The notes under the pieces: model-generated
Seen by the model: only the letters and a program-made list of their open reading frames with translations
What the model was told of the DNA's origin: nothing
Database searches by the model: none
Translations under genes and position numbers: made by a program
Origin: Guptibacillus spartinae
GTDB lineage: Bacteria; Bacillota; Bacilli; Bacillales; Guptibacillaceae
Length of the DNA: 64,000 nt
Direction of reading: 5' to 3'
NCBI RefSeq assembly: GCF_028610625.1
Contig: NZ_JAQQWU010000014.1
Coordinates: 33,472-97,471 of the forward strand
In this document: positions 34,957 to 44,161 of the stretch, piece by piece
Layout: each line of letters starts with the position of its first letter
Position numbering within the stretch: position 1 is the first letter of the stretch

Positions 34957-35157
34957 TTATGCTTTTGTTACGTTAGCTGCTTGTGGTCCGCGGTTACCTT
35001 CTACGATTTCGAAGTTAACTTCTTGGCCTTCATCAAGTGTTTTGAAACCTTCGCCGTTGATTGCAGAGAAGTGTACGAATACGTCGTCTCCACCTTCAAC
35101 TTCGATGAAACCGAAACCTTTTTCAGCGTTGAACCATTTTACTTTACCGTTTTGCAT
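34957..35157 (-). CDS. CspA-family cold shock protein
   Basis: 66 residues from the ATG at 35155-35157, preceded by TTAGGAGG. It has both RNA-binding motifs, [17 protein letters not shown] (RNP1) and DVFVHFSAI (RNP2), and the [21 protein letters not shown] end. It is a single-stranded nucleic acid chaperone in the cytoplasm, equivalent to B. subtilis CspB/C/D. ATGACA and TTAAAT, 17 bp apart at about 35193-35222 (minus strand), could be its promoter. Confidence 0.95.
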   Translation of the reverse strand: MQNGKVKWFNAEKGFGFIEVEGGDDVFVHFSAINGEGFKTLDEGQEVNFEIVEGNRGPQAANVTKA

Positions 35158-35229
35158 AAAAAATTGCCTCCTAATGTACCTCATCGTACATAATTTAAAA
35201 TTCACCATTTACCATTGTCATACGTTTAC

Positions 35230-35286
35230 ATTAAAAAACTGCAGCTTATGAAAGAGGATTTAACTTTGTTACCCTCTTTCGAAGCT
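35230..35286 (-). terminator. intrinsic terminator of the upstream MFS gene
   Basis: AGCTT + GAAAGAGG at 35243-35257 pairs with CCTCTTTC + AAGCT at 35273-35286; on the minus strand it is followed by GTTTTTTAA. It lies between the MFS gene and the cold shock gene. Confidence 0.75.
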
Positions 35287-35382
35287 ACAGCTAATTTAAA
35301 TCCTACATATATTAATAGTAAAATGGTTTAAATATATAATAGCACCGGCTCCTCTAAATTGCAAACCATTCTGGAAATTTAT

Positions 35383-36594
35383 TTACCGATTTATTGGGCT
35401 AGTTCCCATTTTTGTCCGCTTTGATTGTTTTGGGATTGGAAGTGCAGACCCAATGAAAGCGATCAAACTTGCCCCGATTAGAATTCCGTTAATGCCATCG
35501 ATAGCAAAAACAATTAATAACAAAAAAATAGCCATGTCAAAGACGGAGTCGAGTATCGATAAGAGTGAGATAGTTGTTGCTCTAATGTGAGATGGAATGA
35601 TGTTGTTGCTAAGTTGGGAATAGATTGGATAGCGAATAGCGCCAATCCACCGTAAGAACAATACTACAAACAAAATGATCCATAGTTCATCTTGAAAAAA
35701 CGCCGCCAGTAACAAACCTAAAGAGGAAAAGAACCCGGATGTGTACATTAAAACAGAATAGGATATTTTTTTATTTAACATACCGATACTTCTTGATGAA
35801 AAGAAGGCTAATAAAGCTCCTACGGCATAAATCGGTCCAATGAAATAGATTGGAAGTCCAGCACTGATCATAAGAGGCTGATCAAATTTCTGAAATACCG
35901 CTACTGTTGGAATGAAAACGAGTGTCAGGTTCAAAAACATGACGAATAGCTGCGGTGCTCGTTTAATGACCTGTATACCCTCTAAAACATTTTCGAACGA
36001 AGTTCCACTTATACTCACTTTACCAGAGGGTTCCTGTATGAAGTACAAAAGAACCAATTCAACAAAATAGGCCCCCATACTTAAAAGAATCAGCAGCTGA
36101 AATTGTTCATGTTCAAGGTCTCGTGCGAAAAATGAACCAAATAGAACAGCGATCATCATTGCGATAAACCCTGCTGATTGAATTTTCCCCATAGCTTCAT
36201 CCATTTTATTCTGGTTATTATCTACTTTTAAGGACTCGTAAATAAGCGCTTCATCCGCTCCAGAGAAAAACGTGACCGATAATCCATTTAAAACGCTAAA
36301 TAGCATAAACATTTCGAGGCTATTAGCAAGTAAAAGGATGCCAATGCTACATAGTTTAATAACGGATCCTGTTAGAAATGAAATTCGAGCACCAAACCGA
36401 TCTGCGAAAACACCCGTTGGAATTTCTCCTACTAAAACCGCTCCGCTCCAGCTCATTAAAATAACCAGAATGTTAGCTTCACTTAATCCCTTTTCCATAT
36501 AAAATAATGTTAAAACGGGTTGTAAGAAACTAATGGTGCCAAAAAAGTGTACCCAGAATAATAGGGTTAGATTCCGTTTTGGTAATGAAGACAT
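35383..36594 (-). CDS. MFS transporter
   Basis: 403 residues from the ATG at 36592-36594, which has GGAGG three bases upstream (close spacing); the longer frame to 36648 lacks a site. About twelve membrane segments with GEIPTGVFADRFGARISFLTG, the MFS loop 2-3 motif. Probably a drug or small-molecule exporter. Upstream lie a leader peptide frame (36654-36707) and a strong hairpin, suggesting attenuation control of the kind known for antibiotic exporters. Confidence 0.82.
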   Translation of the reverse strand: MSSLPKRNLTLLFWVHFFGTISFLQPVLTLFYMEKGLSEANILVILMSWSGAVLVGEIPTGVFADRFGARISFLTGSVIKLCSIGILLLANSLEMFMLFSVLNGLSVTFFSGADEALIYESLKVDNNQNKMDEAMGKIQSAGFIAMMIAVLFGSFFARDLEHEQFQLLILLSMGAYFVELVLLYFIQEPSGKVSISGTSFENVLEGIQVIKRAPQLFVMFLNLTLVFIPTVAVFQKFDQPLMISAGLPIYFIGPIYAVGALLAFFSSRSIGMLNKKISYSVLMYTSGFFSSLGLLLAAFFQDELWIILFVVLFLRWIGAIRYPIYSQLSNNIIPSHIRATTISLLSILDSVFDMAIFLLLIVFAIDGINGILIGASLIAFIGSALPIPKQSKRTKMGTSPINR

Positions 36595-36633
36595 AATCCT
36601 CCAACTTTCATTGTAAGTTCCGACAATAGAAAG

Positions 36634-36676
36634 ACAGGAGGGAGTCATTTATATTAAAGTGAGTCGTCCCTCCTGT
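36634..36676 (-). promoter_or_regulatory. leader hairpin upstream of the MFS gene (candidate attenuator)
   Basis: ACAGGAGGGA at 36634-36643 is perfectly inverted at 36667-36676 (10-bp stem, 23-base loop). On the minus strand the upstream arm lies inside a short leader frame and the downstream arm lies after its stop and is followed by CTTTCT. Ribosome position on the leader would decide whether the stem forms. Confidence 0.5.
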
Positions 36677-36707
36677 GTAATGTCACTAGCACTAGAATTT
36701 TTAACAT
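36654..36707 (-). CDS. putative 17-aa leader peptide of the MFS gene
   Basis: Minus-strand frame MLKILVLVTLHRRDDSL with AAGGGAG eight bases before its ATG. It overlaps the first arm of the hairpin at 36634-36676 and precedes the exporter gene by about 60 bases. Size, position and overlap match ribosome-stalling leaders; no experiment is implied. Confidence 0.4.
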   Translation of the reverse strand: MLKILVLVTLHRRDDSL

Positions 36708-36810
36708 AGTGGTATCTCCCTTCCATAATATTAGGTAAAGTATAGCAAAACTCTTCTCTAGACACGACTTTTTTTAGGAAAAATCAAAAAAATCTAATTA
36801 TTGTTCAAAT

Positions 36811-36839
36811 ACCCAATCGTTTTGAGTTACGATTGGGTA
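36811..36839. repeat. perfect inverted repeat just upstream of the hydrolase gene
   Basis: ACCCAATCGT at 36811-36820 and ACGATTGGGT at 36829-36838, with a flanking T/A pair, around an 8-base spacer. It ends about 16 bp before ATG 36855. No T-tract follows, so an operator or mRNA hairpin is more likely than a terminator. Confidence 0.55.
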
Positions 36840-36854
36840 TAGGGAGGAATTAGA

Positions 36855-37739
36855 ATGCAAAATTCATCGATTATATCAACAAATAATGGTGGTATAGAAT
36901 ATCTTTTTACTAATCATCATACTACGCCAATCGTGTTGTTATCGGGAATTGGTGGCTCACTATATGAGTGGAAGGAGATGATGACTAGTGAACTGACAGT
37001 TTTAGCCTATAACCGTGCAGGGTATGGGAGAAGTAGGTTTATTAAAAAAGAAAGTACAGTTGAAGAAGCAAGCTTTGAATTATTTACCCTACTCTCTGCG
37101 TTAGAAATAAATCAAAAAGTACTACTTGCAGGTCATTCTTATGGCGGTTTGATTGCACAGGATTTTGCTATACGCTATCCAGATCTCGTTTCTGGTGTTC
37201 TGTTAATTGACTCAACGTCGATTAACATTGAACGAATTAATGAAGTGGAACATTCTGATGAAACGAATTCAGATGATTATTGGATACAAAAGTGTGAAGC
37301 ATATGCGAGTATGACTCAACAAAATCTATTAAGGGAAATCCAGCCAGAACTACCTGAAAAGTTCAAGTTATGGGAGCTGGAAGTGCAGCAAGCTTTAATT
37401 GCACACGAAACGGATCCATCTTTATACCGAGCTGTAGGGTCTGAAATTCGTCACATGTCTCAAAGTGCCAAGCGATTAAATAAAGACAGTTTTCCAGACA
37501 TCCCTTTAACGGTTATTGGAAGAGATGGGGCCTATTCTGCAGAAAAACAAATATGTGCAGGTATACCGAAGTCAGAGGCTATTTTGTTTGAGAAAGTATG
37601 GGCCGAGTTAATTCAAGAGCAATCCAGTCTTTCTTCTCGTTCAGTTTACATAAAGGCAGAGGGGGCGGGACACAATATCCCATATGATTGCCCCGAGCTG
37701 ATTCTGAGAGAAATGACTCGGCTCTATTCTCGCATTTGA
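36855..37739 (+). CDS. alpha/beta hydrolase
   Basis: 294 residues. Oxyanion segment VLLSGIGGSLYEW, nucleophile elbow AGHSYGG, catalytic His in AEGAGHNIPYD. Cytosolic serine hydrolase of unknown substrate (esterase, lactonase or similar). RBS GGGAGGAA. The inverted repeat at 36811-36839 sits directly upstream. Confidence 0.82.
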   Translation: MQNSSIISTNNGGIEYLFTNHHTTPIVLLSGIGGSLYEWKEMMTSELTVLAYNRAGYGRSRFIKKESTVEEASFELFTLLSALEINQKVLLAGHSYGGLIAQDFAIRYPDLVSGVLLIDSTSINIERINEVEHSDETNSDDYWIQKCEAYASMTQQNLLREIQPELPEKFKLWELEVQQALIAHETDPSLYRAVGSEIRHMSQSAKRLNKDSFPDIPLTVIGRDGAYSAEKQICAGIPKSEAILFEKVWAELIQEQSSLSSRSVYIKAEGAGHNIPYDCPELILREMTRLYSRI

Positions 37740-37810
37740 GCGAAATAGTGTTGCTGTTGTCTGACATCTTTTATAATAGACTTATACAAAAAACAAAGGG
37801 GCGAGTGTAA

Positions 37811-38224
37811 ATGACGATTCAAAACCCATCAAGAGAAGAAATTGGTCACATTCTAAAAACAAAAAAACGAATTGCTGTTGTAGGCTTGTCTAACGATCCA
37901 AATCGAACCTCTTTTATGGTATCTCAAGCGATGATGGATGCAGGTTATGACATTATTCCAGTTAACCCGACGATAGATGATGCGCTTGGAGTAAAAGCAG
38001 TAGATTCTCTGAAAGATATTCAAGGCCACGTTGATATTGTTAACGTCTTTAGACGAAGTGAGTTTCTTCCCGATATTATGAAAGATGCCGTTGATATCGG
38101 AGCAGATGTTTTCTGGGCACAACTAGGCGTGATGAACGAAGAAGCGTATGAATATGGGAAGGATCACGAAATTAAGGTCATTATGGATCGCTGCATTAAA
38201 GTTGAACATGCAATGACAAAGTAA
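37811..38224 (+). CDS. CoA-binding domain protein (YccU/YneT family)
   Basis: 137 residues, a single Rossmann-like CoA-binding domain: KRIAVVGLSNDPNRTSFMVSQAM, DIIPVNPTIDDALG, DVFWAQLGVMNEEAYEYG and the conserved MDRCIKVEH. Function unproven; related domains occur in succinyl-CoA synthetases and acyl-CoA acetyl transferases. RBS AGGGGCGAG. It ends at a terminator. Confidence 0.85.
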   Translation: MTIQNPSREEIGHILKTKKRIAVVGLSNDPNRTSFMVSQAMMDAGYDIIPVNPTIDDALGVKAVDSLKDIQGHVDIVNVFRRSEFLPDIMKDAVDIGADVFWAQLGVMNEEAYEYGKDHEIKVIMDRCIKVEHAMTK

Positions 38225-38234
38225 GAATGGGCGG

Positions 38235-38258
38235 GGGCGTTTCATGCGCCCTTTTTTT
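38235..38258 (+). terminator. intrinsic terminator
   Basis: GGGCG, short loop, CGCCC then TTTTTTT. Confidence 0.8.
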
Positions 38259-38901
38259 ATATTAGAAGATAAATCATTTTTAACTGCGCTGTTATCACTA
38301 GTTGACCTGGTTGGATTTGGGTGGCTTGAACCTCGCTAAACATCCGTGGAGAAGGAGAGGCGGAACTGATTTCAACAATTTGGTGAGGGGTATGTGGTAA
38401 TGATAGGTCAAGGCTATGTGCCATCGATTTAGCTTTTTGCTCTCCATCTTTTATCGCATTGCCTAATGCTTTTTGGTAAACAGTCTTTGGGTCTTTTAAC
38501 TCAAAACGAATATCTGAAACTACGTTTGCTCCTGCAGCCACTGCTGCATCGATTGCAGCTCCTGCATTGCTCACCGGTTCAACATATACTTTAAGGAGAT
38601 GCGTTACTTTGTAGCCAAGTAAGATTTTGACATTGTTTTCGTAACGTACATTTTCTTCAATCCGATAATCGGTTGTTTGAATATCGTCTGAAGGAATACC
38701 CAACGATTGGAGAGACACTACAATTGCTGAGATGTGCATCGCATTTTCTTCCTGAGCTTCAGCTACTTGTTCTGAAGTAGACGTAGCACCGGTTATGATG
38801 ACCGCTCGATCCGGCGGCGCGCTCACTTCGCCTGTTCCAAATACAGTCATCGTAGGATGGCATAAACATTCATTTGAGAGATTAGAATTTAATTTTGTCA
38901 T
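38257..38901 (-). CDS. SIMPL (DUF541) domain protein
   Basis: 214 residues with MTVFGTGEVSAPPDRAVIITG at the start, QTTDYRIEENVRYENNVKILLGYKVTHLLKV and ALGNAIKDGEQKAKSMAHSL, the usual blocks of this family. Most relatives are secreted; no signal peptide is visible here, so it may be cytosolic. Function unknown. The ribosome binding site is weak. Confidence 0.8.
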   Translation of the reverse strand: MTKLNSNLSNECLCHPTMTVFGTGEVSAPPDRAVIITGATSTSEQVAEAQEENAMHISAIVVSLQSLGIPSDDIQTTDYRIEENVRYENNVKILLGYKVTHLLKVYVEPVSNAGAAIDAAVAAGANVVSDIRFELKDPKTVYQKALGNAIKDGEQKAKSMAHSLDLSLPHTPHQIVEISSASPSPRMFSEVQATQIQPGQLVITAQLKMIYLLI

Positions 38902-39012
38902 TTTTCACACCACTTTCCAATAGTTTAAACAAATCATGACGATTAAGAGGACAGAAAGAGTCTGTTTTGTTAAAATTTTAAGTAGTCGTATGGAAACTAA
39001 GGAGGAATTACA

Positions 39013-40251
39013 TTGCCAGAACAAATCATGTTAGAAAAGTATGCTGAACTTGCCCTTAAACGAGGGGTTAATTTACAAAATGATCAAATGCTTGTCATTA
39101 ACTCATCGATTGAAGGCGCTGATTTTACTCGAATTGTTGTAAAGAAAGCTTACGAAATAGGCGCAAAGACTGTACATATTAATTGGAGTGATGATGATCT
39201 AGACCGTTTATGGTATGAAAATGCTGCCCAGGATGTGCTAGAAAACGTTCCTGAATGGCGTGTGAAGATGTACGATCACTTTGCTGAAGAAGGCGCAGCT
39301 ATTTTGTCTATCCGCTCCACAAATCCTGATTTATTAAAAGGAATTTCTTCTTCGCGTATTTCTGCTTCAAATAAAGCGAGTGGCGAAGCAATGAAAAATT
39401 TCCGTAAGTATACAATGAACGACAAAATTACTTGGTCCATCGTTGCGATTCCAAATGGAGAATGGGCAAAGAAAATCTTCCCTGATTCTTCGGAAGAGAA
39501 AGCAATTGAAAAGCTTTGGGACCAGATATTTACGATTACACGGGTAGATCAGGAAGATCCAATTGCTGCCTGGAATGATCACAACGCTACTCTTGCTAAA
39601 GCAAGAGGAGTACTGAATGATCGAAACTATAAGAAACTTGTTTATAAGGCACCTGGCACTGATCTTGAAATTGAACTCCCTGAAGGACATATATGGAAAG
39701 GTGGATCTTCCCTTTCAGAACAAGGCACTGAATTTAATGCAAATATGCCGACTGAAGAAGTATTTACGTTACCGCATAAATATGGCGTGAATGGGACTGT
39801 AGCTAGTACGAAGCCATTAAGCTATGGTGGTAACTTAATCAATCATTTCTCCTTAACGTTTAAAGATGGTAAAGTAGTGGATTTTTCAGCGGAAGAAGGT
39901 TATGAAACGCTTGAAAATCTTTTGAACATGGATGAGGGCTCGCGGAGACTAGGTGAGATCGCGATCGTGCCACACGAATCGCCTATTTCTCAATCTGGGC
40001 TTATTTTCTTCAACACGCTTTATGACGAGAATGCGTCTTGTCATTTAGCTCTCGGAAAGGCTTATCCGAGCAGTATTAAAGGCGGAGCGGATATGGATGA
40101 TGAAGCACTCGATCAACATGGTGTAAACAACAGTATCACGCACGTTGATTTTATGATGGGTTCAGGAGAACTCGATATTGATGGTGTCAAATCAGACGGC
40201 ACAACAGAAGCGATATTCCGAAACGGTAACTGGGCGATTAATGTGAAATAG
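39013..40251 (+). CDS. ampS: M29 family aminopeptidase (AmpS-like)
   Basis: 412 residues starting with TTG, preceded by AAGGAGGAATTACA. Family M29 landmarks: LPEGHIWKGGSS, NTLYDENASCHLALGKAYPSS and HVDFMMGSGELDIDG, which hold the Glu, His, Tyr and Asp ligands of the two-metal site. It removes N-terminal residues from peptides in the cytoplasm. Length is normal. It ends at a strong terminator. Confidence 0.92.
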   Translation: MPEQIMLEKYAELALKRGVNLQNDQMLVINSSIEGADFTRIVVKKAYEIGAKTVHINWSDDDLDRLWYENAAQDVLENVPEWRVKMYDHFAEEGAAILSIRSTNPDLLKGISSSRISASNKASGEAMKNFRKYTMNDKITWSIVAIPNGEWAKKIFPDSSEEKAIEKLWDQIFTITRVDQEDPIAAWNDHNATLAKARGVLNDRNYKKLVYKAPGTDLEIELPEGHIWKGGSSLSEQGTEFNANMPTEEVFTLPHKYGVNGTVASTKPLSYGGNLINHFSLTFKDGKVVDFSAEEGYETLENLLNMDEGSRRLGEIAIVPHESPISQSGLIFFNTLYDENASCHLALGKAYPSSIKGGADMDDEALDQHGVNNSITHVDFMMGSGELDIDGVKSDGTTEAIFRNGNWAINVK

Positions 40252-40259
40252 GCCAAAAT

Positions 40260-40288
40260 GCTCTCGCTGTTTGCGAGAGCATTTTTTT
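40260..40288 (+). terminator. intrinsic terminator
   Basis: GCTCTCGC, TGTTT loop, GCGAGAGC, then seven T. Confidence 0.92.
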
Positions 40289-40353
40289 GCATTGTAACCT
40301 GTTATAAATTGCAAGTACGATCTAGTTCTTTCTATAATAGAGGAAAATGGTGA

Positions 40354-41637
40354 GTGGTGGTTTTTGTGAGTGTTGAAACGTTATCTGGTTTTCGTTTAAA
40401 GAATTATCTCTCTTTTCGAAAAGACCCATTAGGTTTTTTGTCAAAAACTCGGGACATAGCGGATTTCGTAGAACTCGGTGCTTCTTCGTTTGTTGTCCAT
40501 CAACCTGAAGCAGTTAAGCAAATCCTTGTTACCAATGCGGCCTCTTTTCAAAAAGGAAACTCTGCTTCCTTGTTGAGTAAAACGATTGGACGGGGATTAT
40601 TAACCTCAGAAGGCGAAACGCATGCGCAGCAGCGAAAAATAATAATGCCCGCTTTTCATAAAGAAGCAATGAACAAATACATCTCTATTATCCTCGAAGA
40701 AACGAAGCAGTTTATTGGAGAATGGCGTGATGGACAAGAAATTTGTATTAGCTCAGAAATGATGAGGTTAACGTTAAGAATTATAATGAAAGCGATGTTT
40801 GGTCAAGATATTTCAAAGAAAGAAAGTACTGAACTCGTCACGGCGGTCACTCATATCATCGAGAAATCTGCATCTGATTTATTTCTACCTTTTCCATCAC
40901 CAGAGGTTGTACCATCAAAGCGGAATAAACAATACAAGATAGGAAAAAGGCGCTTAAATGAATTAGCTGATCAGCTAATTCAAAACACACCTAAAGGAGA
41001 GCATTTACTTTCACTCCTTCAAGCATCAACGTACGCTGACGGATCTCGTCTTTCGACCGAAGAAGTGAGAAGCCAAATTCTAACTATGCTTATTGCCGGT
41101 CACGAAACAACCGCTAACGTGCTATCGTGGATGTGGTATGAACTCTCAAAAAATGAGGGGATTGAACAGCAACTTGTGAAGGAATGGCTGGAGGTAGGAG
41201 AATCAGGTAATCATCAATATGAGCTTACCCATCTGTTTTTTAAAGAAACATTAAGACTTTACCCTGCAGCCTGGGTCATCTTGAGAGAAACGTTGAGACC
41301 CGTTGAACTAATGGGACATCAATTTAAATCGGGATCATCGTTTTTGATTAGCCCCTACGTCATGCACCGTAATCCATCATTCTTTGAAAATCCGGATCAA
41401 TTTTTGCTATACCGCATGAAAGAGAAGGCTGCCCCATTTGCTTATTTTCCATTTGGTGGAGGGCCAAGAAGTTGCATTGGGAGCCAATTTGCTACTTATG
41501 AGGCTCAACTCATATTTTCAACAATAGGAAAAAGCTTTCATCTTGAGCAACTACATGATCAACCTGTCGAAGCAGAGCCGCTTGTTTCCCTGCGGATCAA
41601 AGGTGGCCTTTCAATGAGAGTGCATAAACGAAAATAA
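40354..41637 (+). CDS. cytochrome P450
   Basis: Up to 427 residues. All P450 motifs are present: I-helix AGHETTANV, ExxR in FKETLRLYPAAWVI, and the heme loop FAYFPFGGGPRSCIG with Cys at about residue 377. It resembles the soluble, fatty-acid-hydroxylase-like class; the redox partner is not in the window. The start is unsure: GTG 40354, 40357 and 40366 are in frame and no site is decisive. It is 11 bp from the nuclease-helicase gene and may be co-transcribed with it. Confidence 0.9.
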   Translation: MVVFVSVETLSGFRLKNYLSFRKDPLGFLSKTRDIADFVELGASSFVVHQPEAVKQILVTNAASFQKGNSASLLSKTIGRGLLTSEGETHAQQRKIIMPAFHKEAMNKYISIILEETKQFIGEWRDGQEICISSEMMRLTLRIIMKAMFGQDISKKESTELVTAVTHIIEKSASDLFLPFPSPEVVPSKRNKQYKIGKRRLNELADQLIQNTPKGEHLLSLLQASTYADGSRLSTEEVRSQILTMLIAGHETTANVLSWMWYELSKNEGIEQQLVKEWLEVGESGNHQYELTHLFFKETLRLYPAAWVILRETLRPVELMGHQFKSGSSFLISPYVMHRNPSFFENPDQFLLYRMKEKAAPFAYFPFGGGPRSCIGSQFATYEAQLIFSTIGKSFHLEQLHDQPVEAEPLVSLRIKGGLSMRVHKRK

Positions 41638-41648
41638 TAGGTGATAAG

Positions 41649-43946
41649 ATGGAAGATACAATTCATGTATCAGTGCGACCGCTCGTTGAGTATGCATTTC
41701 GAAGCGGAAGTATTGATCAGCGATTTCGAACGACGACAACGTTGACGGAGGGAACCCGACTTCATCAGATGGTTCAAAAAACTTATGGTGAAAGGGATCA
41801 AAAGGAAGTACCTTTTGATACTATGATAAATTACGAACAAATGACCTTTCATATCGAAGGACGGTGCGATGGTCTGCTAATGAACGGTAATCACTATATG
41901 ATTGACGAAATTAAATCAACATCTCTCCCGCTCTCTGAAGTGAATGAACAGACGCACCCTGTCTATTGGGCACAAGCGAAATGTTATGGATATATGGCTG
42001 TTGAGAAATATAATCTTGATCAAATCACCATCCAATTAACATATATCCAATCAGAGTCGAATGACATTATTCGGTTTCAACAAAATCAAACAGCATCTGA
42101 TTTGCGAGAATTCATGGTGCACATGATTGAGACATATGCCCCGTTTGCTAAGTGGAAGCAGAAACACATTGCGATGCGTAACGAAAGCTGCAAAACCCTT
42201 TCCTTTCCCTTTGACACTTATAGAGAAGGTCAACGAAAGTTAGCGGGAACCGTCTATAAAACCGTACAGGAGGAAGCGACGCTTTTTGCGATGGCGCCAA
42301 CTGGCATTGGGAAAACAATCAGTACATTATTTCCTGTGATAAAAGCAATGGGTGAAGGATTTGGTAAAAAGATTTTCTACCTTACCGCTAAAACCATTAC
42401 GAGAGAAACAGCACAGGAAGCTTTTCACCTAATGGAGAAGACTGGCCTTCAAGCTTCTTGCGTTACGATTACAGCAAGAGATAAAATCTGTTTTAAAGAA
42501 AAAACCATTTGTCAAAAGGAATATTGTGAATTTGCAGATGGCTATTACGATCGTGTTAACGAAGGGATGCTTGATCTCTTAATCAACGAAACCCTTATTA
42601 CTCGTAGCGTAATTGAACAATATGCCATAAAACACCAATTATGTCCTTTTGAACTGTCCCTTGATTTGTCTTATACAGCGGATGCGGTTATTTGTGATTA
42701 TAATTATTTATTCGATCCACGCGTCTCCCTAAAAAGGTTAATTGAGGAACAAAAAAAGCAAACGACCGTACTAGTTGATGAAGCACATAATCTTGTGGAT
42801 CGTGCACGAGAAATGTATTCAGCAGAATTAACGAAATCCCCATTTCTAAACCTAAAGCGAGCTTATAAAAATCATCATAACGGTATTTCAGGTGCTGCAG
42901 CTGAGCTTAATCGTACGTTCCTGGATTATCGCAAATCAACTCAAAACGGATCTCTCGTTTTATCAGAAGTGGATGAGGAACTGATTGTGCAACTTGATAC
43001 GTTTGTACAAGAAAGTGAGAAAGTGCTGTTACAACAAGGGAATGATGAACTTCTGTTAGAAACGTACTTTTTAGCGCAGAACTTTATTCGGATTGCAAAA
43101 CTTTACGATGAACGATTTATTACGTATATAGAGGCAGGAAAGTCAGAAGTGAAAATCAAGCTGTTTTGCTTTGATCCTTCTAAACTACTTCAAAAAATGA
43201 GGAAAGGATTTCGAGCGAACGTCTTTTTCTCAGCCACGTTTACGCCTTTTTCGTATTATCAAAACATGCTCGGTTGGAAAGTGGAGGATTATGCGGTACG
43301 AATTCCGTCTCCGTTTCCACGTGAGCATGCAGAAGTCTATATCGCACCACTTTCAACGAAGTATCGTGACAGAGAACGGACGTTGCCCTCACTCGTTTCC
43401 CTTCTCGAGAATGTTGTTAAAGCGAACCCTGGAAATCACTTATTCTTTTTTCCTTCATATGGGTACATGGAAGAAGTTTATGGTGCCTATACCGCTTCTG
43501 TTCAAACAGAAACGATAATCCAAAAAAGCGGTATGACAGAACAAGAACGAGAAGATTTTCTAAACAAGTTTTCGTCTGACCGTAAGACAAGTTTAGTGGG
43601 GTTTGCTGTAGTGGGAGGGGTTTTTTCAGAAGGCATTGATTTAAAGGGAGAGCGTTTAACAGGTGTGGCCGTGGTAGGGGTTGGATTGCCTAACTTTGAC
43701 ACCGAACACCAATTAATGAAAACGTACTTTGATCAAGGTGGGAGAAATGGGTTTGAGTATACGTATGTTTATCCAGGGATGAACCGTGTACAACAGGCTG
43801 GTGGACGGCTTATACGTACCGAATCGGATCATGGCCTTTTATTGCTAGTGGATAATCGTTATTTAGAAAAACGATATCAACAATTACTGCCTTATGAATG
43901 GCAGCATTATAAAGTCCTTACGGAGCCGTCTAAGTTTCTTCTGTAA
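41649..43946 (+). CDS. Rad3/DinG-like helicase with N-terminal PD-(D/E)XK nuclease domain
   Basis: 765 residues. Residues about 1-190 carry a Cas4/RecB-like nuclease core: EGRCDGLLM and YMIDEIKST (D...ExK). The rest is an SF2 XPD/DinG helicase: Walker A APTGIGKT near 214, four cysteines (CFKEKTIC, EYC, LCPF) that could hold an iron-sulfur cluster, DEAH box, SATFTPFSYYQ, and motif VI QQAGGRLIRTESDHG. It likely unwinds and nicks DNA in repair. Such fused forms are widespread in Bacilli. The terminator at 43961 follows. Confidence 0.85.
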   Translation: MEDTIHVSVRPLVEYAFRSGSIDQRFRTTTTLTEGTRLHQMVQKTYGERDQKEVPFDTMINYEQMTFHIEGRCDGLLMNGNHYMIDEIKSTSLPLSEVNEQTHPVYWAQAKCYGYMAVEKYNLDQITIQLTYIQSESNDIIRFQQNQTASDLREFMVHMIETYAPFAKWKQKHIAMRNESCKTLSFPFDTYREGQRKLAGTVYKTVQEEATLFAMAPTGIGKTISTLFPVIKAMGEGFGKKIFYLTAKTITRETAQEAFHLMEKTGLQASCVTITARDKICFKEKTICQKEYCEFADGYYDRVNEGMLDLLINETLITRSVIEQYAIKHQLCPFELSLDLSYTADAVICDYNYLFDPRVSLKRLIEEQKKQTTVLVDEAHNLVDRAREMYSAELTKSPFLNLKRAYKNHHNGISGAAAELNRTFLDYRKSTQNGSLVLSEVDEELIVQLDTFVQESEKVLLQQGNDELLLETYFLAQNFIRIAKLYDERFITYIEAGKSEVKIKLFCFDPSKLLQKMRKGFRANVFFSATFTPFSYYQNMLGWKVEDYAVRIPSPFPREHAEVYIAPLSTKYRDRERTLPSLVSLLENVVKANPGNHLFFFPSYGYMEEVYGAYTASVQTETIIQKSGMTEQEREDFLNKFSSDRKTSLVGFAVVGGVFSEGIDLKGERLTGVAVVGVGLPNFDTEHQLMKTYFDQGGRNGFEYTYVYPGMNRVQQAGGRLIRTESDHGLLLLVDNRYLEKRYQQLLPYEWQHYKVLTEPSKFLL

Positions 43947-43960
43947 TAAGCAAAATTGTA

Positions 43961-43990
43961 ACCCTCGCTCATTTAGAGCGGGGTTTTTAT
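43961..43990 (+). terminator. intrinsic terminator
   Basis: ACCCTCGCTC, ATTTA loop, GAGCGGGGT with one bulge, then TTTTTAT. Confidence 0.8.
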
Positions 43991-44161
43991 TCATGAATAT
44001 GGGCAGATTTTTAATGTTACTTCTCGAATATGGATGATTTGGTATCAATAATCGAGAATTTTGAACCATTACATTTTAAATACATTCTGAAAGTAATAGT
44101 TTAGTTTTTTGAAGCGAAGGTAATGGTGAAGGTGATAACGAACATTCGAAGGAGAACGTCT

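Noticed and set aside
36654..36713. Nine-codon plus-strand frame (MSLALEFLT) in the MFS/hydrolase intergenic region as a leader for the hydrolase
   Set aside because: It lacks a ribosome binding site; the minus-strand frame at the same place has one and overlaps the hairpin.
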